From: Liolophura sinensis
Lineage: Eukaryota; Mollusca; Polyplacophora; Chitonida; Chitonidae
Assembly (NCBI RefSeq): GCF_032854445.1
Contig: NC_088307.1
Span: forward strand, 18,180,017 to 18,228,000
DNA length: 47,984 nucleotides
Direction of reading: 5' to 3'
Position numbers and translations under genes: made by a program. Shown here in pieces: positions 1 through 20,249 of the stretch. The notes under the pieces were generated by a model that was not told the origin of the DNA, did not search any database, and saw nothing but the letters and a program-made list of their open reading frames with translations. How positions within the stretch are numbered: the stretch's first letter is position 1; each line of letters starts with the position of its first letter.

Positions 1-7867
<7,867 letters not shown>

Positions 7868-8108
7868 CACAGGAGCTGATTAGACAAATAATCACATTAG
7901 GAAAAGTTGGGAATATGCAATATGGGAATAAATGCAAGGTTTAATTCTAAGGAAGCTCCTTCAATATGACTTTCTCAATGATAACCGTGAGGTTTCAGAT
8001 TTCTAAAGGGGGCAAGAAAAGACACATTAAATGTATGTTTGAAACAGAAGAGCCTTTAGCATTTTGCAAATACAGTGCACAATTTTAATTGGCATAACAT
8101 CAACTACT
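7868..8108 (+). other. CDC7 3' UTR region with AATAAA at 7927
   Basis: The sequence after the CDC7 stop codon contains AATAAA at 7927-7932, 60 bp past the stop. A second AATAAA lies at 8262-8267. Which signal is used cannot be told from sequence; transcripts would show it. Confidence 0.45.
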
Positions 8109-8301
8109 GGGACGGATTCCACAAAGCTACTTCTAACTTAAGTCAAAATTGAAAGACACTCTAAGATGCTTAGTTTTTGATACTGGAAGTAAAAATTCAG
8201 ACGCGTTTTGTCATCAGACAACATTGATAGGATGGACCATAATTTTAGTTTCTAATGCTGAAATAAAAGCTTTAAGATTTTTAAGTTGTGAAATTGGCCC
8301 C
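8109..8301. mobile_element. MITE-like element, family E, diverged copy
   Basis: The left end attccacaaagctacttct and the right end, as reverse complement ggccaatttcacaacttaaa, form an imperfect inverted pair resembling the ends of the 30.6 kb element (ctttcacaaagttct). Non-coding, old copy. Confidence 0.4.
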
Positions 8302-9094
8302 CAGACCTGCTTGCATGAAATCCTCTTATTATTACCTGAACTTAACTACCATGGCAACCAGGTAATTTTCCTCTTTTTATCAAGAGAACAAAAAAATAGA
8401 AATCCTATTAACTTTATAGGAACCTTGACTGTCTTAGTACATCAGGGGTCGAAGTAGAAAAAACATTTTTGGGTGCACTTCGGCAGCCACATTTACAAAG
8501 TGGCTGTACAGGTACATTTTCTTGGGTGCTCAGGCTAAAAGGTGGGTGCGATATGTGCACCCTTTATCTACTGGATAACTTTGAAAAAGCAAAGAGGCAA
8601 GTGGAACTGAAAGTTGATTATTATGAAAGGAACACAGGTTTATCATTCAAATAACCACAAAACAATACTGCCCTCGCCAGAATACGTGTGCATGTCTGTA
8701 CAATAAAAATTTCAGTGTGTGTCAGCATAATAACCCGGTACATATATCAGTCTGTTTATAGCTGTCAACTAAGCTGCAGGCAACTTCGTGTTTGAGTGAG
8801 CTATGCCATAACAGTGCTCCAGCTGTTTTGTTGTGCAGTGAAGTGCAGCACTTTCATGTTGGAGCTACGTTGCATTTATGAGTTCTTCCTGTAGTATTTT
8901 GGCACTGATTGATAGTTGTCATTGAATGAAAGCTTTATTTTGCACTTTTTCACCGTCTGTGGTGTCCTAATCTAATCTAACAAGATAATTTATTATCTTC
9001 ATATCAAAAAAAAAATCTTTCATGGTCTAAAACTCATTTAGAACATCGCTGTGGGGAATATAAGAAACAAAATGGGAAAATTCAAACATGCAAT

Positions 9095-9315
9095 TGTATG
9101 TTCTTAATATCTCAAAACATTTAACGTTTTTCCGTGCGACACATTTTGCTTGATATTGACTGCGTCATCTCACTTATAGGGCTCCTTAAGAGATTTTACT
9201 GAACTGATGAATTTCTAATCAGAAAAATGTATTTGTATAGAAGATATCCGTTAAAGGCCTTTATGTGCCTCTGGAAGTGTGTTCTGACAATCCAAACCTT
9301 AAGTGAAATGAAGTA
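9095..9315 (+). mobile_element. MITE-like element, family D, diverged copy
   Basis: The block cgacacattttgcttgatat, then cttatagggctccttaagag, then cctttatgtgcctctggaag, aligns in order with the copy at 23.28-23.48 kb. Ends are blurred. Confidence 0.55.
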
Positions 9316-10751
9316 AGTAGTTGGAGAAATATGCAACGATTGAAGAGATGTAAACTCATAATTAACAAAACAAAAAGAGATAAAATTTTTTTTTTTTTTT
9401 TTTACAAAAAGTTGCTAGGCAACTTTTGTTGACATTAATATACGGATCACTTATCTCACCGTGTTCAGAGGCAGAGTTGACATCTCTCTTCGTTTGAAAC
9501 TTCCCGAGTTCACAAACGTTCAGCTTCTTCATTTTTCCATCATTCGTCTACTCTAAACAACTTTTTGTGAACTTTTTCCAAACACCCATGTTATAGTAAA
9601 TGCGACCAGTGGTAATTGTCTAACATATCTGATAGGTCACGTCACTTTTTTTTATTTTACCTGTAGCGATAAGAGTTCTATCCAGAGACTCCTCTAGTGC
9701 CAGAACAGTGGTAAAAACAATTGTATGTTGATCTGCATATATGTTATTCATCAAAATTACATTTCTCACTTTCATACGCACATGTCCCATTGACATGAAC
9801 CTTTAAAATCCTCTTTATGCAAATTCCATCTGTCTGTTACATATTAATATACATGAGCATTGTAGTGGAGAGCCAAGAAATAAAGTTAAGGTGAAAAAGA
9901 AGGTTATCTCTTCTGCACTGAAGTCTGAAAAAAAAAAAAAAAACAGTCTGTACTATGTGAGTTCATGCGATAAATTGTGCTACAAACAAGTGACGGCCAT
10001 GATACAGTTAGTATTTGTTTCATAAAGTCGTAGCTTGTCTTAAATTTCCATGTGATGAACCACAGGCACTTAGAATCGATCAATAAAATAAAAATACAAA
10101 ATTCTTGTTACATATGTATAAATGTTTAAAGAGGCTTTATTTATGACCAATCAGAATCCATAAAAATAGCCAATCCTGTTTGGGGGTATAACTGTTCAGT
10201 ACATTTAAGCCTGATTCAGACTTTATGCTCAAGTTTGAAGTTTTGCATTAAGAATTGTCATGGAGCTAAACTGAACATTTCTGAAGTGCAGTTGTACAAT
10301 TGTGTTAAATGTCAAGAATGAGAGGCTGTTGGATCAGGGTTTTTTTTTTTTTTTTCAACACGACCAGTGTTGCATGTGCTCAGAACTGGATAGACATGTG
10401 TATTGTAGTATTTTGTTTTTTTACTCTGATCGGTCCCAAGTGCCTGTGGTGATGACAACATTTTGCATCTTCTTGTAGAAAATCTGTGCGATGTTTGAGA
10501 ACATATAGACTTGATGTTTTTTTCCTGAGTGTGTAAGCTAGCACAGGTGCCTGCCCTCGTAGCTTGTATCCTAGCTTTATAATATGCTACTGCAATAGCA
10601 AAGACGTCACACAACAAGGGCAGGCGCCTGTGTTGTAAGGTTGCAAAAAAAAAAACAGCATAGGAGTGTGAATTTCTCAGATATAAAGTTTGGGATCAGC
10701 TTTTGTTTCCCCAAGTGTTCAAGCCATTTGGCCTCATCATTTTCATAGTGG
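9316..10751. other. Intergenic AT-rich DNA with homopolymer runs
   Basis: No gene recognised. It holds long runs: T18 near 9388, A15 near 9929 and T15 near 10341. The minus-strand frame at 10312-10617 has no recognisable domain and includes a Lys run read from poly-T, so I do not call it. Confidence 0.55.
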
Positions 10752-11005
10752 TAGCTGATTGTGGCAGATGTTGTTTTTGAAGCTTGTCTTTTGAAGGTGT
10801 AGGTTCAATCCTAGCCTTGGACAGGGAATTTGTAGATTCCACTGGTTTTCACCATTGTAATGTGCAACTCTGTATATATGTCACACATGGGAAAGGTTGT
10901 CAGTAACTTGCCAAAGGTAGATGGTTTATCTCCCTTAAAACTAAAGTCAGTGAAAAAGTTTGGTGTACTAGGCTTGAAACAACAAATGAAATAAAAAAAA
11001 AAAAT
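10752..11005 (+). mobile_element. SINE-2 (tRNA head, shared tail), diverged
   Basis: The head includes a B-box-like aggttcaatcc at 10801-10811, then cagggaatttgtagattcc, then catgggaaaggttgtcagta and acttgccaaaggtagatgg, ending in aaatgaaataaaaaaaa. The same order is split between the copies at 29.95 kb (head) and 20.1 kb (tail). Confidence 0.65.
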
Positions 11006-11599
11006 CTCACAGTAGTTGTAAACTGTGATATTCTGTTATGCATGAATATGGCGTGCATCTTGTAGGTCACGAGAGCTATTTATTTGTTCAACACAGGCAA
11101 CATATTTTTGTACAGAACTATTTTTATTGCCAATGAATTATCAAAATGTTACGACACTAATTTATCATTTAACTTGGAATAAAAACACCCCTTTATGCAG
11201 TATGGCAGAGTTGTTCTGTTGTTCCTTCATGTATGATGGGATAGAAAAGTAATCATCACTAAATCATGTAACTTTGAACGTATCTTTTTTTTTGTATTTT
11301 GAGTTAAAGTGCATTCTAAGGACTATATTTTTGTATTGGAGACCGTGTTCAGCGACACCATCTTTACTTTCCAGTTTTCATTCACTCAAAAGGGAGACAA
11401 TCATGAATGATCAACACTGGCAAACAGTGAAGATACCAAATTATTAGTTAAGACGACTGCATAGGTGATACTTACATGCACACAAGCTCCATAGCGAATT
11501 TTGGATAGTACCAAAAATTGGGTTTAGAATGGAAGTTTTTTTCATTATATTAGATGAATAATGAAATCAGATTTGTTACCTTTATATGTAGGCAAATAA

Positions 11600-12075
11600 C
11601 CCAAGAATACCTGAGCATAACGATACATATTTGAGCATACTGATATTCATGTATGCAAATAGCTCAGCATACCCATACTGGTATGTGCAAAAATGTCTAA
11701 GCATTGTGGTATCTGAGTATGGCAGCAATACCTATGCATGGTCATACCTGAATATATGGACACCTGTATATATGAATACCTGAGGATAGTTATAGCTGTG
11801 AGCATGAATACTTATATACACTGACGTGTATGTGAATATCTTAATACAGTGACCTCTGTGTTTGTGAACACCTGAGTACACTAACGCCTGTGTATGTGTA
11901 TACCTGAATACACTAGCTGACACCTGTGTATACAAAAAGCTGCATGCGTAGGCCTACACTGACACCTGTAAATGTGAATACCTAAATACAGTGACACCTG
12001 CATGAGTATGTGAATACCAAGTACACTGACAACAGTATATGTGAGAGTACCTGAGCATAAGGATAGGTGTGTACT
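11600..12075. repeat. Degenerate minisatellite, roughly 32-34 bp unit
   Basis: Repeated variants of cactgacacctgtgtatgtg followed by aatacctgagta, with rising similarity between 11,750 and 12,060. Minus-strand frames over this block only restate the repeat (Tyr/His/Thr-rich) and are not genes. Confidence 0.75.
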
Positions 12076-12399
12076 GATATGTGAATGTGAATAACTTTCC
12101 AGATCATAAGGCAATAAGATCATACTGACAGTTTCACTGGCAATATTCAGTTTGATTCAAGTAAGCAATGAGATCTGATATCCAATAAGATTTAGTAAGA
12201 TTTTGAATCGTGTTAGCTTGTCAGTAAATTCTGAAAGCATATAAGAAAACATATAAGTAAATATGTACACATAATTTAAAACATTCTAAAATCAGCCAAA
12301 GAGCACAAAATGAACACGAAATTCTTTACTTGACCATTTGACCTGTGTAAATTCCAGATAAAAAAAAAACAGATCAAAACATTGCCAGGGACGGAGATG

Positions 12400-12570
12400 C
12401 TCGATTGGAATAGCCTCTCTGACTGCATCCTCTGAGGCATTTCTCGGACATTGGCGTAGCCCGTTTTGGCGTTTGGGGAGCCAGTTTGTTATGAACACTG
12501 TGATTGGTCAATCAATTGTGCGTTTCCAAAGGTCAAAACAAGGAACGACGGGGCGTATGGATGGCCGGAG
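12400..12570 (+). promoter_or_regulatory. GPCPD1: Putative GPCPD1 promoter and untranslated exon 1 (exon end at 12570)
   Basis: A locally GC-richer, repeat-free patch. It holds ATTGG (inverted CCAAT box) at 12503-12507 in gattggtcaatcaa, a GGCG-bearing stretch (gttttggcgtttgg), and a good donor ggag|gtaggt at 12570/12571. The coding part of GPCPD1 begins in an exon with its own acceptor at 27016, so an upstream untranslated exon must exist; this is the best candidate seen. The start of transcription, probably between 12510 and 12550, is inference. Confidence 0.4.
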
Positions 12571-13631
12571 GTAGGTTGTCTAAGTTCTTTTTTTTTCTTC
12601 TCTTAATTGTCCTTATTCCATGGAATTTTGGCCGTCTTGTCGTTTTTCAAATTATTTGCAGCGTTGAATGCGAAAAGGAATTAGCGTCGGTCTGCACATA
12701 GCGAGTTTTGCGACAGCGATTGTGAAAGGCTACAACAACAACAATATTATTTTGTCGTGATCTCCCTTTCCCTGTGATCTGATTAGGTATTTTTTCTCTT
12801 TCCAATCAGGCTGGTTTATAGAGAGCAGAAGAATGTGTTAATATTTTGATCAATTTCTTACCGGCTGCTTCAGAGATTTCTCTGAACTGCATGAAAATGA
12901 AGATAGGACCTACATCAGCTTATGAAATTAAACTGGAATGGGAACTGGGACTGGTTCATGAGCGAATATAAGAAAATATGAATGATTCGCAACTTGAAAA
13001 CCAAGCGAAGTCCATGATAGGTAAAATGTATGTTTTATATGACGTGTATGTAGTTAGGAATTGTTATTTTGATCATTATGATGAGCTGAGAAAAAAAATG
13101 TTGTAGAGATGTCTAAAATGCTTGTCCAATTTGTTTTTAGATCAGACTCCTATTTAACAGTATTAATATTATTAAGGTCACAACTCATTTATACCCAGCT
13201 ACAAAAAGTATACATGTTAGTTAAACCATGACTGATGAGGACTATGTAACATTGCATGGAGGCACACACATAGTTTTCAAGAAAGTGTCAAGTGAAAGTG
13301 TCACTGCAGAAAATGGACTTTCTGTAGACCATGGATACTGTAATGTAAGCCTGTCCACTGATTGGTTGAGCACAGGTGAAGAAAGATGGTGTGTGTAAGA
13401 CATGCCAAGAGAAGAGAAGGGTGGTTTCGTCAATGGCACATGCTGGTATATCTGCACTTACAACAAATATGGGTCATCTACATCCAAAGAAGCACTCACA
13501 GTTAACTTTTTTTGTCTGTCTAAATATAAACTAGGATATAAATGTGTGGCGTGTGTGTGTACATTTCCATACACTGAGTATAGTGTGTATGGAATACACT
13601 GTTAACATGGTTATTAACATTACTGTCCCCA
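12571..13631 (+). other. GPCPD1 intron 1, first part: nothing recognised
   Basis: AT-rich DNA without recognisable genes or repeats, if exon 1 is placed correctly. Otherwise it is intergenic. Confidence 0.45.
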
Positions 13632-13840
13632 GGATCAAGAAGCAATCCTAGACAAAAATTCAATATTTCAAATCAGTTTAAAATTGTTATTTCTGATGCA
13701 GCAAGATCAAAATATTGCTTGATAATGTAAATTCCGGATAAGTTACTGTAGAACAAATTTCAGCTAAAATGAGAAAAAAGGACATGCCAGATTTAATGAT
13801 TAAAATTTTGACTTGTTAGTCTGAGATAGTTTTATGATCC
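13632..13840 (+). mobile_element. MITE-like element, family C copy 2
   Basis: Starts ggatcaagaagcaatccta and ends gagatagttttatgatcc, imperfect inverted ends. The core reads cagcaagatcaaaatattgc, then ttgataatgtaaattccgg, then caaatttcagctaaaatgag, matching 22.6 kb and the inverted copy at 1.4 kb. Non-coding, about 209 bp. Confidence 0.75.
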
Positions 13841-15232
13841 CTGGGTGTGATGTATATCATATCAGTATAAACATGCATACATTATATATAAGCTGAAGGC
13901 TCTGTCGTAAATTTGTGTATGTGTGATGCAGTAACCTACAGGTAATCTACATATTGAATTTCAATCCTCAGTTCGAAAAAAAAAAATAAATACCAGAAAA
14001 AATAAAAGACATTTACATATTTAGGTTGTTCCTTACCATCGTTAGTGTGCTACGCTTAATTAGTCTAATGTGTTTGATATTGTATGCTAATGATACGGCA
14101 GAGGCCCTTTAAATCCCAAGAGTGCTGGGTACTTTCTTCTGCAGTTATAACCTCCACAGTTTCCTACCTGACATTTTCTCAGTCAGCAATGACTTTAGGC
14201 GAGGCGATCGCATTTTTGGGGGCCCAAAATCAGCTTCATGTCTGCTCAAATTGGTCATTTTTGAGATGGTAAACCGGCAAAATTTTGAACAGGTCCTCAT
14301 TTACAGTAGGATGCCCTGTAGAAGTAAGTGTTGAGACAACAACAACAAAGAAATTAACATATGTTCATATCTTACAAATGTTGAAATGGATGTATACCTT
14401 TGTAGATTATACATTCAGTGTGGTGATGAACTTGGTAGTCCGATCACACTGTTGAGTGATACAGATATATATTGTTTACATTCATTCAATGGCCATGCTG
14501 ACCTCTTGGTACCCATGGTAGGTGTGTAGATGCCTCAAGTGTGCAGTGTATTGAATTGAATACATCTGCACTGGCGCCATTACATGTGTATGTCAACGTG
14601 CCCCACAGCAGGACTTGGTTCACCGAGTTTACCACGATCAGTGAGGTTATTGATAGTCATCAGAGCTGGTATTACAGGCTGCAGTCATTTTCGTCATTAA
14701 TTTGATAGTAGGTGTAGATTAAATTCATGGACATTTTTTCTACTCAGGCTGTTATGGATGTGTTTGTACTGTTTTGTCACATTAAGAGTAGATTAAAGGT
14801 GTGTACCCCTAGCTACGCTTATTTAGAATGATGCTGCACCCTGCATCTAACATGTCCATCCTGCCCTTTTTGTTTTAACACAGTATAACTAGATAGGTAC
14901 TGAAATGAATGAATGGATAATTATGGCTTAATGCGTCATTGGCAATATTTCAGCAATATTACGGTGAGCAATAGGAAATGGAAATTGCCACCCTGGCCCT
15001 ATTTTGACGAATGTTCTTTTGCATCCTGCCCCTTTTGATTTCTAGCTAGCTATGTTTAATAAATGTTGTCTGCTGGCTTCTCCAGTTATTACAGGAGATT
15101 AAGGATGTTTTCAGAATGAAGATAATTCACTGTGTATTTATAACATTAAATATTTCACAAGTCTAAGGTACTGTACATATAACACTGTACAAAAATTGTC
15201 AATCGCTCATCTGTCTTTGTTGTTACATGTAG
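13841..15232. other. GPCPD1 intron 1: unannotated stretch
   Basis: No gene or clear repeat seen. Small reading frames here show no domain or codon pattern. A short run aaaaaaaaaataaata lies near 13,977. Confidence 0.5.
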
Positions 15233-15334
15233 CTGTGGATTGTGGTGGGATTCCTCCCACCATACTACTGGCCACCATCATATAAGTGAAATATTCCTGA
15301 ATACGGCTTGAAACAGCGATCAGATAAATAAATA
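15233..15334 (+). mobile_element. SINE-1, 5'-truncated
   Basis: Reads ctgtggattgtggtgggatt, then cctcccaccatactactggc, then aatattcctgaatacggctt, and ends cagataaataaataa. Confidence 0.8.
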
Positions 15335-15593
15335 ATCTTTGTTTGTAGAACATTGTGAAGTCATTGATGGTGGACTTTGTTTATGTTTAAAAAAATGTAG
15401 GGCAGGTTTGGCATCAAAGTGATATAAAATCCAAGGAGAAGAAATCGTGGTGTTTTCAGCAAATTCTGGACTGCCTCGATGTGTGCAGTTTGTGTGTACT
15501 CAGTGTAAATGAATGGTATACGTGGATGTACATGCTGTATGGTTAGGTCTGAATGTACACCTGTATAATATGTTACACAAAGCATAAAACAAT

Positions 15594-15885
15594 CGGCCAC
15601 AATGGCTCAGTTGGTCGAGTGTCTGCTTTGGGGGCGGGAGATTCAGGGTCAATCCTGGGTCGAGTCACACCTAAGACCTTAAAAGAGGAAGTTGTAGCTT
15701 CCTTGCTTGGCAATCAGCGTTCAGGGGAAGTGCAACGACTGGTTGACCCTTATCAGTATAATGGCCCAGGTGGTGCGGCTTACTTGCCTTCGGTAAGTCG
15801 TCTCAGTGAAGCAACACTAGATAAAAGAGTGGTGGAAATCCATCCTGCAACAAGGAGGCATATTAAATGCAGCCAAAGAACTCAT
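15594..15885 (+). mobile_element. SINE-3: different tRNA-headed SINE
   Basis: The head has an A-box-like tggctcagttggtcgagtg (15602-15620) and a B-box-like gggtcaatcct (15646-15656). The body reads cttccttgcttggcaatcag, then caacgactggttgaccctta and tcagtataatggcccagg. The layout is tRNA head plus conserved core, unlike SINE-1. It resembles core-domain SINEs reported from molluscs, but I cannot name the family without a search. The open frame through it is incidental. Confidence 0.7.
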
Positions 15886-16069
15886 TCATTGTCTTGCGGC
15901 TGAAAAATTGTTAAGTATGAAATTAAATCCCAAGCGGTCAACTCACAAAAGTTTTCCGTATGTTTTGGTACGACTGGCTCTTGCAGACCATGAAACATGC
16001 ATTCTTGCTCAGTGAGATGTGAGCGTGTGTATTTGTTTTGTCACACATATGGACAATCCCGTGAATACA

Positions 16070-16095
16070 CTCTCCCCCCCCCCACCCCCCACCCC
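16070..16095. repeat. Poly-C tract
   Basis: A C-rich run (about ten C, then CAC-interrupted C runs) near 16073-16095. Confidence 0.8.
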
Positions 16096-16194
16096 CGCTG
16101 TGCCCAAGTACAAAAAATCACAACTAGATACACTTTGCAGAATAATAGGCTAAACTATACATGAAATACAGTACGTGTTATGTACATGTACCCT

Positions 16195-16404
16195 AGTTCA
16201 TCAACCTTTTCAACTGCTGCAACCAATATTTTGAGACGTCCGAGAGAACTATGGGGCGTGGAGAAATAATTTGTACAGTGTTATGAAGCTTGCGCCTTTA
16301 GTGCCACAAACAGATCATTTTAGTGTCACTTTCTGATATGATAACTGTATGCATAAATTCCACTTAAAAATGTTATAGATTGATAAGGTTGGAGATTTAC
16401 AGTA
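16195..16404 (-). mobile_element. MITE-like element, family A copy 2, inverted
   Basis: The left end has catcaaccttttcaactgct and the right end ggttggagatttacagta, inverse of TACTGTAAAtct. The inverted interior taaattccacttaaaaatg corresponds to cagtggaattt of the other copies. Non-coding. Confidence 0.6.
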
Positions 16405-16846
16405 CATGTACCTGTACCTGTAATACATTTTACTTACGTATGCGTGCAAGTTTTTGACCAATCAGTGAAATCAATCATTTGTCGTAATGCCTAAAGAAGT
16501 GTACATTGCAGTGACTAAAAAAAATGGTTATTGGTGCATGATTCATAGCTCCAGCTGACTTGTGTTGCCCTTGAGCCCTAGGGGTAGGCTGTCAGATTTG
16601 TACAGGTATCGTAGCCAAAGGCAAAGTTAATATCTATGATTTATCTATATTGCATCACATTTCCCACTGTTTAATAAAATACTCATGTAAATGATGGGCT
16701 AAATGCATAAATGCTACACATGTACACGTAACGTTTTGCTGAATCCATTACGTTTAATTTGAGCAAAAATTTGAAGAGAAGGTGTCGTTGTTTGAAATAG
16801 TAAGGCGTTTAGTAAGAGAAAATCCTTAACCATAACATCTGATCTA

Positions 16847-17082
16847 GACCTGACCAGTGAAGGCTGCGTTTCCACAGACATGCGGTTGGACCTGACCAGC
16901 TAAGGCTGCGATTTCATGGACGTGCAGTTGGACCTGACCAGCTAAGGCTGCGTTTCCACAGACGTGCAGTTGGACCTGACCAGCTAAGGCTGCGGTTGGA
17001 CCTGACCAGCTAAGGCTGTGTTTCTGCAGATGTGCGGTGGGAGCTGTCCAGCTAAGGCTGTGTTTCCACGGTGATGTGGTTG
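16847..17082. repeat. 42-bp minisatellite, six units
   Basis: Units start at 16847, 16889, 16931, 16973, 16999 and 17041 and read gacctgaccagctaaggctg followed by cgtttccacagacgtgcagttg. The fourth is shortened to 26 bp. 42 is divisible by three, so a minus-strand frame stays open with repeats of ALAGQVQLHVCGN; nothing else supports a gene. Confidence 0.9.
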
Positions 17083-17756
17083 CGTTTGTATTACGTCTTG
17101 TGGGTTGGTGCATTTGTGACATTGTTCCCACGGCCCAGGCATTGACAACTGAGATTTTACTTTCGCCTTCAATCATCTGCTGCATTGAAAATATAACACG
17201 TTCAATCTGCTCTGCAATAATGCATGTACACTGTATTAAAAACTCAATCAGAGTCCGTGATAACACTCCAGCGTATTTATGTTATATCCATTCTCGGAAA
17301 AAATCAACGAATGATTAATCCCAAGTGCATTCACGTGTACACAGCATAAGGGAGTCTTTAGAATCAAGAAAACTCTACTAATGCTGGTAATTTTTACCAC
17401 TTGTTTAAGCCTTCATAAAAATATCTGTACATGTTCCAAGTGTCTGAATGATGTCGTGTACCAAAATCATTTTCGTCATAGAGTTCCTGTTGACCTGATT
17501 GTGAAAGAGGGGTGTCAAATTGTCTAGTTGAATGACATAGTCTGAGCATTCGACAAATCGCATCCATGTAATGAAATAGGCCATATATTTTCATACAACT
17601 AGTTCATTTTGAGCCAATGAAACAATTCGCATTGTGTAAATGCGGCTTGACACAAGCATGTTCATGTTCTGAAGAAGAAATGGGCCAAATTATTTTGCCA
17701 GTCTGTAGAGAAGATCGCCAGTCATGTGAGATATTTGCCATTTGGCTTCAGCAAAG
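17083..17756. other. GPCPD1 intron 1: unannotated stretch
   Basis: No gene or clear repeat recognised between the two minisatellites. Confidence 0.5.
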
Positions 17757-18152
17757 TCTGATCATTGTGCTACACAAGACGCCTGATGGGTTCATATACA
17801 TGTATCATGATATGGCTGTAACTTATACGTGTATTTTGGGGCTTCAACTTGTGCCATGGACCATGTGCTTTATACATGAATCATGGACTCTGATCATTGT
17901 GCTACACAAGACGCCTGATGGTTTCATATACATGTATCATGATATGGCTGTAACTTATACGTGTATTTTGGGGCTTCAACTTGTGCCATGGACCATGTGC
18001 TTTATACATGAATCATGGACTCTGATCATTGTGCTACACAAGACGCCTGATGGTTTCATATACATGTATCATGATATGGCTGTAACTTATACGTGTATTT
18101 TGGGGCTTCAACTTGTGCCATGGACCATGTGCTTTATACATGAACCATGGAC
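17757..18152. repeat. 132-bp tandem repeat, three near-identical copies
   Basis: Copies start at 17757, 17889 and 18021 with tctgatcattgtgctacaca and end catgaatcatggac (last copy gaaccatggac). Copies differ at only one or two sites by eye, so the duplication is recent. 132 is a multiple of three, so a + frame stays open through all copies and gives a 208-codon frame. No domain is recognised and I treat it as non-coding. Confidence 0.93.
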
Positions 18153-20137
18153 ATGGAGATTGCGCTTTAATGGTCTCTTACAAGGATTTGTGTTTGTGTT
18201 TGTTCGTCATACTGTGTGCTCTGTTGCATATAACTGTCTCTAGGTACCGGTATATTCACCAGTGACATGGTGTAGTACATCTTCGTGCACATGAGCATTC
18301 ATTACTCTAAGTACATTTACATGTACATGTATCAAAGAAATGGACACAATATGGATCTATAGTGTGCAGACTGATTGAATGCATAGACTGTGTGCACTGT
18401 TGCAAAGAGTCTGCATGTACATACATGTATGATATACTCTGTAGGTAGTACAGTGATGCACAGTATTTTCCAGTAACTATAGGCCTACTATGTTGATCTG
18501 TGTGCGCAGTACATTTTAGATAGGCTTGCAATTCTCAATTAGCATATTGTAGTTGCAGACTATATAAATCTACATTAGTATCTATATGTATAAAATATGC
18601 CTCAAAAATGAATTTGATTTTACCACCATAATCTTCAGTGGAGAGTTCTTGTCATGTACCAGTGTACATGTACTTCAATTTCTAGGTACATGTATTTCCT
18701 TTTACCCATAATTTATGCTGACATAGAAAAACCACCAGTTATCTCTTCGTTGATCTGTATGTACTTGGCGGAGCTTCTCAGTAGCACACAGTATACATGT
18801 ACACATACATGTAGGTCATTTTGATGAAAAAGTAGGGTGTTGGGAATAAAATGTCATGAATGTATAGTGTGAAACATGTGAATACGGCCAGTGTGACCCA
18901 AACTATTCTAACCTTCACATTCACAAGACCCTTATACATGTAGTCCAAACATGAACAGACAAAACTAAACAAAGAAGCCATATGGATTACCCTTATGATA
19001 TAGGTATACAAAGTGGTGTTCATATTAGCTTTAGATCTCTGTGTTTGTCAGGGCTCTTTGATAACAGTTGGTACATACAGGACATTTGTTTTACCTGGAC
19101 ATTAAAGTGTGTAAATGTGGAGCTGGTCACTCCCCTTAGGCAAAAGACCGTATCCATAAGTCTAACTCAACCTCTGCTGAAAAGCCTGCACATTTGGCAT
19201 ACAGTGATGTAAACACAGCTGTTTAAAATAATCCTGGGCAACCAATGGAAACGGCCCTACTATCTCTTGACGGGAAGTCATAAACAGTCAAAGACATCTT
19301 TAGCTTACGACAATGATGCGATTCAATGTCCACGCCAAAGAAATGGAAATATTCTGTGGATTTCAAGGTATACTGTAAAATCTGTTTAGCACAACTAGTA
19401 TCAGCAGTGAACAGTCGTGTTGTGGTAGCCCAGAGGCGTGATTTGACAACGGAAAGCAAGATCTCTGAAAGAGTTCCTGGAGTTTCCATTTTGTCTTCCC
19501 CTGGCGTTGTTTTGGCGATAGGAGAATGGGAATCAAGCAAGCCAAGACTGAGAGAGTGGCTTGGATGGCCGTCGATTGACAGCCATCTCCATGCATGTTT
19601 GTTGATGTAATTACACATGCTATGCGCAGTAGATGACAGAATGGCATCAGAAATGTATAGTATGCCATGTATGTATCTTATATCAGTAAGAAGTTGATCT
19701 TGGTTTTCTTAAAAATGTTGAGTCATGGAATATGGCGTGTACACATCTGTTGTGAACAAAACACAACAGAAGAGTGAAAATGCATCCTTAATGTGAAAAC
19801 CATGCATTGACACATCTACAGTACATGTACACACAAATGTGATTTCTTTTCTTTTGTCATAATCCAAATGATATCAGACTAAGTAAAAGCATTTCATCTC
19901 AAGATCAGATATATAGTGTCAGTGTTTATTGTTTATCTTACTTTCCCATCTTGCTAAAGCAGGTATTTCATTTAAGGTTAACTGTTGAAATGTATATTTC
20001 CCTCACAATACCTTATGGAAAATGGTCTTAAAGAGATTTTTTGTCTGCAGCTTTCTTTAGAGCCCTTACTCCTTGCTCATATGACTGGTCACTTGGTGGC
20101 AGATATAATCTATATGAACTGCATGTCATTGTGTCAA
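18153..20137. other. GPCPD1 intron 1: TACATGTA-rich DNA
   Basis: No gene called. Many palindromic tacatgtaca words (for example at 18308-18331, 18417-18430 and 18665-18700). The 19.2-19.6 kb part carries overlapping frames on both strands without recognisable domains. Confidence 0.5.
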
Positions 20138-20249
20138 ACATGGGAAAGTTCATCAGCAACTTGCCAAAGGTTGGTGGTTTATATCAGCGACTCCACTCAT
20201 AAAAAAATTCTTGAGTGTGGTTTTCAGCAGTCAGATAAATAAATAAACC
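20138..20249 (+). mobile_element. SINE-2, tail part
   Basis: Reads catgggaaagttcatcagca, then acttgccaaaggttggtgg, then ttcttgagtgtggttttcag, and ends cagtcagataaataaataaa. The tail is like SINE-1, but the middle differs (cttgccaaagg against cctgcggatgg). Confidence 0.7.

Noticed and set aside
15553-15903. 116-codon + strand frame
   Set aside because: It runs through SINE-3; the translated sequence is tRNA-head and SINE core.
16844-17266. 140-codon minus-strand frame with ALAGQVQ repeats
   Set aside because: A translation of the 42-bp minisatellite; no start context or domain.
17617-18243. 208-codon + strand frame
   Set aside because: Most of it is three copies of a 132-bp repeat, which stays open only because the unit is a multiple of three. 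No domain, splice context or flanking coding sequence.
19223-19618. Frames on both strands at 19.2-19.6 kb
   Set aside because: Three overlapping frames on opposite strands, none with a recognised motif or conserved pattern. Mutual overlap suggests a chance lack of stops.
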